Origin: a virus
Strand: one strand, 5' to 3'
Virus record (IMG/VR): IMGVR_UViG_3300035034_002742
Location: 1-24,720 of that record
DNA length: 24,720 nt
Shown here: positions 13,590-22,678 of the stretch, in pieces
Layout: the number at the start of each line of letters is the position of its first letter
Numbering within the stretch: the stretch's first letter is position 1
The notes under the pieces: generated by a model
What the model saw: only the letters and a program-made list of their open reading frames with translations
What the model was told of the DNA's origin: nothing
The model's database searches: none
Translations under genes and position numbers: made by a program

Positions 13590-16301
13590 TTATTGTTCTG
13601 AATAATAATCATTTCTTTCTTTCATAGTTAAACCATCAGGGTTTTGCTCATAATATTCTGTGTCCTCTAATGGTTTATTACCAAGTATCAAAGCCGTGTT
13701 TTTTTGTGGTAAAGTAACTGGTGAAACTGAATTGTTTGGTATGTTTGATACTGGTAAAGTAACTGGTGAAACTTTACCTGGTAAAGGTGCTAATCCATTA
13801 CTCGGCATTTTAACTTCTTCTTGTGATGGTGTAGAAGCTATTTCACCTTGAGTCTTATCAATTTGCATTGGGTCAGGCACAGTATTATTTCCTTTTTTAT
13901 CTTTAGGTGGATCAAACAATTTCACATAATCACCTTCAACTTTACCTATGTTATCAGCATTAAATTGTGCAACATCTAAATTAGGGTTTTGACTTAGTGT
14001 ATCAATAAACTTTAAAACGTCACCGCTATTTTTATTGTTTTCATAAAATAAATTAGCAGCATCTTTTTGTTCTTGAGATAAGTTTTGATAAGCTTTACTT
14101 GACTTGTGTAAAACTTTAGCTTCATTAAGTTTTGTGGATTTATTTTTCTCCCAATAACTTTTAGTACCCGGTATAGTTCCACTACCATCATCAACCATTT
14201 TTGGATCGTAACCAAAAACATTCTGCATCATATTACTTCTAAGCATATCATACGCCGAACCCGGTGCTTGAGCTCTAGCAGTTTTAATACCATCAATTAA
14301 TTTAGTAAATCCAGCATTAGCTAAATCTTCTCCATCTTTACGACGTTTTACAGCTTCTTCATATTTAATACCATGATTAGCTATGTCTTTATTAATGTTT
14401 ACACCATCCACATACTGTATAGCTTCACCATACATTTGCATAGCACGTTCTTTAGCTTGTATGTCTGCTAATTGAACTGCTAAGTTACCTTTGTTCTTTT
14501 GCGCGTCTAAACGACCTACATTTCCTAATATAGCTGCGCGACTCCCCGCCGCATTATTTTTTAATTGTTCGAACCCTGCCGAGTAAGCTTCTGTTAAAGC
14601 ATTAGTCATTTGAGCTTCTTCCGCAGGACTTAAACCTTGCTCTTTACGTTCAGCTAATTCTGCTACAAAGTTTTTAACCATGTTAGAGACTTCTTCTGTA
14701 CGCATAGGTATAATTGTGCCATCAGCTTGATTAAGTCCAGCTAAACCTAAAACAAGTCCACTAGCGGCATCTATTGGTAACTGTGATTTAGTTTTATTAT
14801 AAGATTGTTTCCCATCTTGAACATCTGCTAATGTCATTGCATTATTCAGAAACTCATTAACACCATCTGTTTTATTAGATGTTTTTGTATTATTTTCTTC
14901 TGCAAGAACTACAGCTTCTTCACTTTTAGTTTTATTAGGATCAGTTTCTTTACTTGTAGTTTCTTTATCTGGATCTATAATAGTTACTTCATTCTTTTCA
15001 GGCTTAAAATGCGTTGTATCTATAATAGGTTTAAAAGGTTCAAATTTAGTTTCCCCAAATTTTTCTTTTGGTTTAATATCTAAACCAACAAACTCACCAT
15101 CAGTATTAGGATTAGAAACATTTAAATAAATATTTTTACCTGTAATATCGCGATACTCTTTATCAGGTAATTCTAAAAATTTAACCGCATTTTTACCTGT
15201 TATTGTAAGTTTGTTCTTAGTTCTCCATACTTTCTTATCTTTATCATAAACAGAAGTAGCATTACCATCTTTATCATAATTAGAATACTTTCCAAAAACT
15301 CCACCTGTGTCTTTTAATCCTAAACCAATTTTATCATAAATTTCTTTAGGTAGTTTAGACTTTAATTTTGCTTTTAATTTTTTAATGTATTCAGGTGTTC
15401 CATTTATATCTAATTGAAAACTACCATCATCATTAACTTTAAAATCACTATTGTCATTTTGTAAAACATTAGAAAGATATCCTCCCGGTGTTTCACCATT
15501 TTGAAAAGCTTTAAATGCTTCTTGGTTTTTATCAAACTTTATTTTCTTTGCTTCATTAATAATTTGAGCATTTCCATTATTACTCATTTCTTGAAAAAGC
15601 TCTGCTCTTTTAGTTTCTTTTTGGGCAGAATTTAATTCTTGATTATCATCAATAGCTTTATTTCTTTTGTCAAATTCAGCAATAACTTCTTCTTTAGTTT
15701 GTTCTGGAATTTCAATAACTTCATTAATATCAGATTTAGGAATTAAAGGATTTGAATTTTGAATAGTTTTTAAAGTTTTATTCATGTATTCAAGAGAACT
15801 CATGTTTACTCTTTCTCCTTTTTCATTAAAATATTCTTTATCAAAATCTCCTGTTCTAATTTGATATGAAGCACCGCTATTTTTTTTCTCTTTAGAATCT
15901 CCATGTCCTTTAAAATGAATTAAAGCACCTACACCTTCAATTGGAATATTTTTAGGATTAGGACCTTCATAAATCTTTTTAGCTTGAGGCCATAAATAGT
16001 TGTCAGAATAATGCGTAAAATAAGCATCTTGGAATTCCGGATATTTTTTAAAATCTTCTAAAGTAAATTTTGAAACATCTTCTTTTATTTTAAATATTTC
16101 TTTGTTTTTTCTAGCATAAGTTCTGATACCATCAACACCTTTCATGTCATTATCTAGCCAAACTTCTGTAAACTGATAAGTTCCTGCAGCAGTACTATTC
16201 GAGTTTTGAGCACTAGAATCATTATTACTTTCTGTTTTACCTAACGCTCTTTTCATTTGAAGAGTAAAACGTTTTTTTAAATTATTTTCATCTACTAGCA
16301 T
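13590..16301 (-). CDS. Putative cargo/ejection protein with N-terminal lytic-transglycosylase-like domain, 903 aa
   Basis: Residues about 15-140 look like an SLT/lysozyme-fold muramidase: TESNND around a candidate catalytic Glu24, then STAAGTYQF (36-44), matching the usual ES...S.AxGxxQF arrangement, and ALIHFKGHG (126-134), resembling the AHxxG helix late in that fold. Such domains on virion proteins open peptidoglycan during DNA entry. The rest is low-complexity and helical: a Lys/Asp-rich middle (about 200-500), an Ala-rich helical stretch (about 500-700) and a Pro-rich tail with a repeated VSPVTLP segment. There is no cysteine, signal peptide or membrane segment, so delivery with the virion is more likely than secretion. 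ATG 16301 sits behind an A-rich leader (AAAAAAAGATATT). The muramidase call is motif-based; the cargo role comes from context. Confidence 0.65.
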   Translation of the reverse strand: MLVDENNLKKRFTLQMKRALGKTESNNDSSAQNSNSTAAGTYQFTEVWLDNDMKGVDGIRTYARKNKEIFKIKEDVSKFTLEDFKKYPEFQDAYFTHYSDNYLWPQAKKIYEGPNPKNIPIEGVGALIHFKGHGDSKEKKNSGASYQIRTGDFDKEYFNEKGERVNMSSLEYMNKTLKTIQNSNPLIPKSDINEVIEIPEQTKEEVIAEFDKRNKAIDDNQELNSAQKETKRAELFQEMSNNGNAQIINEAKKIKFDKNQEAFKAFQNGETPGGYLSNVLQNDNSDFKVNDDGSFQLDINGTPEYIKKLKAKLKSKLPKEIYDKIGLGLKDTGGVFGKYSNYDKDGNATSVYDKDKKVWRTKNKLTITGKNAVKFLELPDKEYRDITGKNIYLNVSNPNTDGEFVGLDIKPKEKFGETKFEPFKPIIDTTHFKPEKNEVTIIDPDKETTSKETDPNKTKSEEAVVLAEENNTKTSNKTDGVNEFLNNAMTLADVQDGKQSYNKTKSQLPIDAASGLVLGLAGLNQADGTIIPMRTEEVSNMVKNFVAELAERKEQGLSPAEEAQMTNALTEAYSAGFEQLKNNAAGSRAAILGNVGRLDAQKNKGNLAVQLADIQAKERAMQMYGEAIQYVDGVNINKDIANHGIKYEEAVKRRKDGEDLANAGFTKLIDGIKTARAQAPGSAYDMLRSNMMQNVFGYDPKMVDDGSGTIPGTKSYWEKNKSTKLNEAKVLHKSSKAYQNLSQEQKDAANLFYENNKNSGDVLKFIDTLSQNPNLDVAQFNADNIGKVEGDYVKLFDPPKDKKGNNTVPDPMQIDKTQGEIASTPSQEEVKMPSNGLAPLPGKVSPVTLPVSNIPNNSVSPVTLPQKNTALILGNKPLEDTEYYEQNPDGLTMKERNDYYSEQ
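13707..13773. repeat. Two 22-bp direct repeats encoding VSPVTLP units
   Basis: The sequence tggtaaagtaactggtgaaa followed by ct occurs at 13707-13728 and again at 13752-13773, a 45-base period, identical over 22 bases. On the minus strand each copy encodes SPVTLP near the C-terminus of the 903-aa protein, inside a Pro-rich linker. It looks like a recent in-frame duplication of a linker unit rather than a regulatory repeat. Confidence 0.85.
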
Positions 16302-16312
16302 AATATCTTTTT

Positions 16313-17002
16313 TTATGAAGGAATTCCTAATTGTCTTTTTCTTAATGCTTTTAAATCAGCAATTCTAGCTTGACCTTCTTGCATCATATATTCCTGGTCA
16401 AGTTTAGCTTTCTTTTCAGCAGTCTCTTTACCACCTCTTTCTAATTGTTTTTTACCAAATTTTTTCATAGCAGCTTTTTCACCAAAAAAAGTTGTTCCTA
16501 TTTCAGCTAAAGCCATTCCGGCACCAACAAGAGGACCTCCCATTGCAGATCCTTTAGCAAAACCACTAGCAGCTTTTGCAGCGTAACCTAAAGCACCTGT
16601 ATTGTTAGGTTGAAAAGCTCCATCTGTTTTTCTAAGATTTGTAGCTAAACCACTAACTGCATCTAAAGCACCAGTAGCAATTCCAGAAACTTTAGAGACA
16701 TCAAAAGACTTATTAGGTATGTCAGCTAAGTTTTCTGTTTTAACTTCGTTTTTAGCATCTTCTAATCCAGAAGTAACAGATTTACTTAGTCCTGATGATT
16801 TTAATCCTGTATTAGCAATAGTTTGAAATTCTCTACCATTATTAGAAGCGTTAACAGCTCCTTGTTGTGGTGCTAATCCTATATTAGATGTAATACTTTC
16901 TAAATTACTAACAGCATTTTTATTAATCATTGACTGATTATCCATTCTGTTATTGTTCTGATCGGCTTCAAGCCTTTTAATCATTTCTTCAAATGCGTCC
17001 AT
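16313..17002 (-). CDS. Small Gly/Ala-rich putative internal virion protein, 229 aa
   Basis: No named family is recognised. The N-terminal 100 residues are polar and Asn/Ser-rich. Residues about 104-122 and 130-175 are Gly/Ala-rich with small-residue helices (for example GYAAKAASGFAKGSAMGG), able to form amphipathic or membrane-inserting helices like those of short-tailed phage ejection proteins. The C-terminal 55 residues are strongly basic and helical (EKAAMKKFGKKQLERGGKE). There is no cysteine. It begins one base after the stop of the muzzle-like gene and ends 11 bases before the 903-aa gene. Proposed role: a pore-forming or scaffold component of the cargo, inferred from composition and position. 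A minor structural protein is the main alternative. Start ATG 17002, stop TAA. Confidence 0.6.
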   Translation of the reverse strand: MDAFEEMIKRLEADQNNNRMDNQSMINKNAVSNLESITSNIGLAPQQGAVNASNNGREFQTIANTGLKSSGLSKSVTSGLEDAKNEVKTENLADIPNKSFDVSKVSGIATGALDAVSGLATNLRKTDGAFQPNNTGALGYAAKAASGFAKGSAMGGPLVGAGMALAEIGTTFFGEKAAMKKFGKKQLERGGKETAEKKAKLDQEYMMQEGQARIADLKALRKRQLGIPS

Positions 17003-17003
17003 A

Positions 17004-20000
17004 CTACTTATGACTTAATCTTACGTTATGTATTATACTTGTGACTTTCACGTTTTTATTTTCTCTAATATCAATAGTAAAATCTAAATAAATCCAACTA
17101 CCTCTAATCATTCCTGATTGAGAAATGTCTTTAGTTTGGTTAACCATTGGAACACTATGAATACCCTCTCTAATTTTATACCAAGGATGTCGGTCTGATA
17201 TAATTCGTTCTGGCATAATATTACTGCTGATTTTTATTTTTTCAACAGGATAATCAAGATTTGTAAATAGATTTATATTTCTATGCTGAAGAACGTTATT
17301 AATATTTCCATTAACATGAACACCTATTTTTAATTTTTTTAATACACCAAAAATATTAACAAAATCACCATAGCTTAATTTATGTAATTGTGTAGACTCA
17401 AGAACTGGTGTAGTATTTAATCTAGGACTAAAAATATTATTATCAAATTCAATAAATAAATTACTATCCATTTCAAACTCTCCATTAAAAACTTGGTCAG
17501 CTTCATTATAAGAAACTAAATATGTATCACCATTTTTAGTTTTTAAATTAATGTTTGTTTCTTTATTTTCTGCATCATAATAAGATTCTGTATCGACAAC
17601 AGGATTGTTTTTAAACTTTTCTAAATAATTTAATGACAATCCATTTTTAAAAAACAAAGGTTGATCTATCTTAATAAATTCGTTTTTTCTTTCATCATAA
17701 AATGATATTCCATATTCAGAACGCGATAAAGCTCTTCTAATAGAAGTTCCGTATTCGGATATGACTCTATGTCCTTCAACCACAGAACCGCTTCCTTGCT
17801 TTACGTTAATAGGGTTTCCTTCGTTATCTGTAACTAATCTATCAACACCTAAAAGAATAATCGATGTTTGTTGCTCTTGAGTTACAAATATTTGATCTTT
17901 AAATTTATCAATATTAGTAATAGCACCTTTGTTTTTATCAAGTAAATCATAAAAGTTATTTATCTTAAAAGATGTCCAACTATCATAAGGCTCTCCAGCA
18001 ACTTTTACATCACTTACAGCTATTTCGTTTATTTGATTTGGATCATCACGATACTTAAAAGGTTTTACAACAAATGATTTTGAATTATTAACATTAAAAT
18101 AAGCCGGATTAATAGTTTCTGTTCGCGGTTTATTAAAAATATGAGGAGGACTTACTTTATAATTCTCAAAATCATAATTCATTTTAGGCTCTACTTGAGT
18201 TTCTAAAATAACAGCATACATCCATGCACCAGGGTATTTTCTAACATCAAAACTTCCTCTAGCTCTACCTTCTTCATGATTTCTTACACCAACTACAGAC
18301 TGTTCTTCATCACTGTAATCGTTTTTAAGACGTACATTTAAACTTGTATAAGTATCAATACCAGCATCAAAATATTGAACAGCATTAGAACTCTTTTCTA
18401 CAGGTATAGATTTAGTAAAAGGAATATAAGTATTTCGAGTGTAAGCTTCTCTACTTCTTCCACCATAAACTGAAACTCTATTTCCTTTATTAATATTGAT
18501 TAAAGGCAAAGTATCATTTACATCAAAAGTTCGTGAACCCCGATAAATTTGAGCTTTTACTTTAGGTAACCAAGGTCCTACAAATTCATCTGTAAACAAA
18601 TCTGTTTCAGTTTTAATAAATACAGACTTATAACCTACAGAAGTAACTCCGGCACCAAAAATGCTAGTTTCAACTCTAGTTGGATCATTTGACGCATAAT
18701 CCCATCTTCTTTGTTCACCACCAAAAAACCAAGGCTGATAAGGTAAACATAAAGCGTTATTTGAAATGCCATTAAAAACATCAAAAGCTTGTCCGCTTAT
18801 AACTTCGCCTCTAAGCATTTCTCTTGCTTTATTTATTTGAATACTATTACTATAATGTTGAAAGTTTGAATAAACAGACATGTTTATAAAATAACCTCTA
18901 AAAGTATTACCTCCACTATCTGTATTAGTTGCGTTAGGAAGATCTTCAATATTTTCAATACCATCAATTTCAACCTCTTTTATTTTTCTTGAAAATTTAG
19001 GATAAATTTCTTCTCCAATAAAATATCCTGGCGCATCAGTAAACATAGCGTCAAACATTTCCGCAAATGAAGTTCCTCTATTCATTATGATATTAGATGT
19101 ATGATCAGTTTTTAATTTACCTCTAATATCAATAATTGAATCTTCAATAGCTGCTGAAGATACTTTGTTGTAATAAAGATCTGGAGAATCAAAATACATT
19201 AATGCTCTATGTTGCATAACTCTTTTAAACCTGCTTATACCATCATAACCTCCATCTTCTTGATTGTCTTCACCATCTTCATCGTAAGCTTCAAAACCTG
19301 ATTTTTCATAAACAGGACCACCGTAATAAGGTAAACACCATTTATCTAATAAAGGTTCTGGTAATTTATTTTGAGGTAAATCGTTATGTTGAACTCTCAT
19401 TAAAGGTGCCGCTATACCTTGACAAAGTATAGTTCTGTTTTCTTCAGTTCTTTCTACATTCATTAATTGAAACATAGGAATAAACTTTTTTAAATCACAA
19501 CTAAGTCTAACTTCAATATGAAGTTTAATACCATGCGCATAAAGAATTCCATTTTCTACACTCTGATTAACATATTTTTCAGAAGTAATCACGGAATTAC
19601 CAGCATCATCTATTTCAGTTTTTATATCACCAATATTAGGCACCATAATATCTCCTAATGGTACTGTAAATAGATTTGTGCTATCATTATTAAAAGCATT
19701 AAACCCTAGACGATATATTTCGCCTTTCATAGCATATAGAGTTTTTAAAGGCGTTTCATAGTCTAAAAGATTATCACTTCCATTATAAACATCTGTAGCT
19801 TGATTTAAAACAGGTTCTTTAAACTCTCTATAAGTAATACGTATTCCAGTACCTTCATTAAAGCCTAAAGATTGAGCGCCATTAACTAAATTGTTTACAT
19901 TAACTGTAGGTTCTAAAAAAATTAAATTGTTTTCTATTTCTTCAATAAACTGTCCATTAGAGGAACTAAAACTATATAGCTCCATGTTAGTTTGAATTAA

Positions 20001-21668
20001 AGAATCGATTGGGGCAAAAAGAATTTGTTCTAAAGATTCAGAAATAACTAAATTAGGAAAATAAGCTTCCCAATTTAAATTGTTGTCTTGTTCAAATAAT
20101 AACCAAGTTAGAATTTCATTTGTAATATCAGTATATCTATCAATAGGTAAATCACTAAATATAATTTCAATACTATCACCCGTGTTTGAATTACTGAAAT
20201 TAATTGTAGTAGGTCCAAATACTGATATTGTACTATAAAGCTTTTTTTGAATACTATAAAGACTTTCAGTATTACTAGGATCTATTTTGTTATAGTTCCA
20301 AGGTTCAGGATTATATAAACATGTATGAGTGTTTCCATCTTTATTCCAACTATGTAATGGTAATAAATAATCTAATTGATTAAAAATTGTTGGTAATGGA
20401 TCATTTCTTAAACCAACGGCTACAAGCTTATTTTTTTCAGAATAAAAATCGTTGCAATATTTCCAAATGTTATTAGACTGAACGACATCATCAAATACAA
20501 CACTAGACGAAATAGGCTCGTTTCCTAAGTGTTCAAAAAAGACTACAGATTGAGCAGGTTTTAAACCAAGTCTTTTAATACCTGTTGGTGCTCCTTGAGC
20601 TTCATATTCTACAGCAAAACATTCAATTTCAGAACTGTTTTCTAAATTTAGAATATTACATTTTAAATTAACTTTTTTCTGAGTGTTTTCACTAATATCT
20701 CCTCCGCGATATTTAATAGCATTATCTTCTTTAATAATATCTTCGAAAGAACTTGCTGGACTAAAATTACTTACTTGACCATTTTGGGAAACAATTCTAT
20801 AAACATAAAAAACTTTCATAGCTTTAAGTTGACCTCCATTAACTATAGAAGTAACTTCTGGTTGAAGTAAAACATTGTCTAAAATTTGATTAAATTCTTC
20901 ACCACCTCTATAAGCTATAGACTTGTCTTTAATGTTCATTACTTTACGAACATTAAAAGCATCAGTATAATAAACTCTTTTATAAAATTGATTTTCTTCA
21001 ACTCCTTCTGTAGTAATTTTTGAGTTTAAAGGCCAGTTTTGATATCCATACCAAATTAATGTTCCATTAAGATTTCCGTTTTCATCTTTTTTAAAAAGAT
21101 AAAAAGCATCATAATATTCTACATTGTTAGGTGGAATATTAGTGTTATTAGAACTACAAACTTCAAAATTTAAATTAGGAATATATTTTTTATAATATTC
21201 AGATAAATTGATTTCTTGATTATTATCGTTTTCACAACTGAAATTAATTTGAAAATTATTAGGATCTTGACTTACTACTGTTTCTGTAATCGTTTCTGTT
21301 TCAAAAACAGAATTATCAGACAGTTCGTTTATTATGTTTATTGTATTAGTTAAACTTTCAACAATAAAATTATTTGTTACAATATTAAAAGTTTCAATAA
21401 TTATTGTTTCAGTAGGTAAATCTTCTGTTTTAAGAATTTTACAAAAAGCTAAAAATTCATTTCTAAATGAATGTGAACCTAAGTATTTAACAATGTTTGG
21501 GTTTTCATATTCAACTTTAGTTCCCTGTATTGCAGCAAAAGAATAACGACCATCTTTAGAATAAATACGACCATTAATTAATTTTTGAGCACTATTTGTT
21601 TGTTCTAGATTGTTTTCTAAATCAAAAGAAAAACCTTTTTCAAAAGTACTATTAATAGAAGTATTCAT
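17004..21668 (-). CDS. Stabilisation/muzzle-like tail protein (P22 gp10-type), 1554 aa
   Basis: A large, beta-rich soluble protein with no signal peptide. The N-terminus (FEKGFSFDLENN, then NGRIY...AAIQGTK, residues 9-51) has the pattern of phage 'stabilisation' proteins, which open with a short 'KG.d.D......' segment and a strand naming the genome-encoded ground values. Around residues 285-305, YRIVSQNGQVSNFSP fits the fibronectin-like repeat seen in crAss-like members. YSEKNKLVAVGLRNDPLP near 410-425 and IISEYGTSIRRALSRSEYG further on are consistent with the beta-propeller described for this family. The product would close or extend the short tail below the portal and ring proteins. It has 11 cysteines, unlike the four genes that follow it. 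The family call comes from motif memory plus gene order. Start ATG 21668; stop TAG. Confidence 0.65.
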   Translation of the reverse strand: MNTSINSTFEKGFSFDLENNLEQTNSAQKLINGRIYSKDGRYSFAAIQGTKVEYENPNIVKYLGSHSFRNEFLAFCKILKTEDLPTETIIIETFNIVTNNFIVESLTNTINIINELSDNSVFETETITETVVSQDPNNFQINFSCENDNNQEINLSEYYKKYIPNLNFEVCSSNNTNIPPNNVEYYDAFYLFKKDENGNLNGTLIWYGYQNWPLNSKITTEGVEENQFYKRVYYTDAFNVRKVMNIKDKSIAYRGGEEFNQILDNVLLQPEVTSIVNGGQLKAMKVFYVYRIVSQNGQVSNFSPASSFEDIIKEDNAIKYRGGDISENTQKKVNLKCNILNLENSSEIECFAVEYEAQGAPTGIKRLGLKPAQSVVFFEHLGNEPISSSVVFDDVVQSNNIWKYCNDFYSEKNKLVAVGLRNDPLPTIFNQLDYLLPLHSWNKDGNTHTCLYNPEPWNYNKIDPSNTESLYSIQKKLYSTISVFGPTTINFSNSNTGDSIEIIFSDLPIDRYTDITNEILTWLLFEQDNNLNWEAYFPNLVISESLEQILFAPIDSLIQTNMELYSFSSSNGQFIEEIENNLIFLEPTVNVNNLVNGAQSLGFNEGTGIRITYREFKEPVLNQATDVYNGSDNLLDYETPLKTLYAMKGEIYRLGFNAFNNDSTNLFTVPLGDIMVPNIGDIKTEIDDAGNSVITSEKYVNQSVENGILYAHGIKLHIEVRLSCDLKKFIPMFQLMNVERTEENRTILCQGIAAPLMRVQHNDLPQNKLPEPLLDKWCLPYYGGPVYEKSGFEAYDEDGEDNQEDGGYDGISRFKRVMQHRALMYFDSPDLYYNKVSSAAIEDSIIDIRGKLKTDHTSNIIMNRGTSFAEMFDAMFTDAPGYFIGEEIYPKFSRKIKEVEIDGIENIEDLPNATNTDSGGNTFRGYFINMSVYSNFQHYSNSIQINKAREMLRGEVISGQAFDVFNGISNNALCLPYQPWFFGGEQRRWDYASNDPTRVETSIFGAGVTSVGYKSVFIKTETDLFTDEFVGPWLPKVKAQIYRGSRTFDVNDTLPLININKGNRVSVYGGRSREAYTRNTYIPFTKSIPVEKSSNAVQYFDAGIDTYTSLNVRLKNDYSDEEQSVVGVRNHEEGRARGSFDVRKYPGAWMYAVILETQVEPKMNYDFENYKVSPPHIFNKPRTETINPAYFNVNNSKSFVVKPFKYRDDPNQINEIAVSDVKVAGEPYDSWTSFKINNFYDLLDKNKGAITNIDKFKDQIFVTQEQQTSIILLGVDRLVTDNEGNPINVKQGSGSVVEGHRVISEYGTSIRRALSRSEYGISFYDERKNEFIKIDQPLFFKNGLSLNYLEKFKNNPVVDTESYYDAENKETNINLKTKNGDTYLVSYNEADQVFNGEFEMDSNLFIEFDNNIFSPRLNTTPVLESTQLHKLSYGDFVNIFGVLKKLKIGVHVNGNINNVLQHRNINLFTNLDYPVEKIKISSNIMPERIISDRHPWYKIREGIHSVPMVNQTKDISQSGMIRGSWIYLDFTIDIRENKNVKVTSIIHNVRLSHK

Positions 21669-21679
21669 TTATTATGAGT

Positions 21680-22678
21680 TTATGGGTAATTTGTATTTAA
21701 AGTTAAAACATTATTTGTTAATGCTACAAGGTTAGTGTTGCCATTAACGTTTAATACAGTTAATGTTACACCTCCTGTTTTTAATTCTACAGCATCTTCA
21801 ACTATAAGATTTATCAAATCAAATTGAGCTTTACCTTTTGAATCTGTTACAGTTGTTATATTGAAAGTTTCATTAGCAAATTTTTCTAACGTACCAAAAG
21901 AACCTTGAATTAACACTTTATTATAAGTGTTTAAATTTAAAAAAGGTGAGTTTATATTTACTTCAATTTCAACTTCTGCATTCGCGTATGCGTTTTGAAT
22001 TTCAATTATAAAAGATTGTTGTATGGTATTGTAAGTATCTGGAACAGCTCCGTAACTATCAGTGTATTGAATTTCGGATTCATTAATATTAAAAATCTCA
22101 GCTAATGTATCTACTAATATTTGATGAGAATATTTTGAATTCGAAATTTCTGTTTTATTTCCTACATTAAAATTTAAACTTGAATAAGGTCGACCACCAC
22201 CAGTTTCATTTGGTTCAAAAAAAACTTGATTTAAAACTGCAGTTGGTATTCTTGTGCCAGGATAAATAATATTTCCATTTAATTTCCAATTATTAATTCC
22301 GACAATTGTATCAATTTCTATAAATTCTACATTATCATCAATAGCTGTAGTATCTATTAAATTAAACGTTTCATTATTTAATAAAACAGTATTGTCGTTT
22401 CCTCCAGTAGGTGTTTCATCAAAAGCATTAACTCTTTTTAAAAATTGTAAAACACCTTTACTAACATTACTTTCAACATTGTTAACAGAATCAATTAATT
22501 GCCATTCAAAATAATTTATAATACTATAATCACTAAAGACTATTGCTCTTTCAAAAGACAAAAGGTTTTGATCAGCAATAGGATAAAGTTGATTTAAAAC
22601 AATAGGCGCACCATCATAAAAACCATTAACACTGATTGGATAAAGATATCCTGTTATTTTAAAATGAGTTATTGCCAT
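21680..22678 (-). CDS. Beta-rich putative structural protein of unknown function, 332 aa
   Basis: I do not recognise this protein. It is rich in Asn, Thr, Ile and Val, with alternating strands throughout, and has no signal peptide, membrane segment or cysteine. The C-terminal part (about 230-332) has repeated strand-turn units such as VEIEVNINSPFLNLN and GGVTLTVLNVNGNTN that suggest an Ig-like or jelly-roll fold, as in appendage, fibre or decoration proteins. The ATG at 22678 is chosen over an in-frame TTG at 22702, because the ATG follows an A-tract leader (ten A, then CACA) and gives a plausible first strand (AITHFKITGYLYP). Its first 20 bases overlap the end of the lipoprotein gene. It lies between lysis and tail genes, so a tail-associated role is plausible but unproven. 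Confidence 0.6.
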   Translation of the reverse strand: MAITHFKITGYLYPISVNGFYDGAPIVLNQLYPIADQNLLSFERAIVFSDYSIINYFEWQLIDSVNNVESNVSKGVLQFLKRVNAFDETPTGGNDNTVLLNNETFNLIDTTAIDDNVEFIEIDTIVGINNWKLNGNIIYPGTRIPTAVLNQVFFEPNETGGGRPYSSLNFNVGNKTEISNSKYSHQILVDTLAEIFNINESEIQYTDSYGAVPDTYNTIQQSFIIEIQNAYANAEVEIEVNINSPFLNLNTYNKVLIQGSFGTLEKFANETFNITTVTDSKGKAQFDLINLIVEDAVELKTGGVTLTVLNVNGNTNLVALTNNVLTLNTNYP

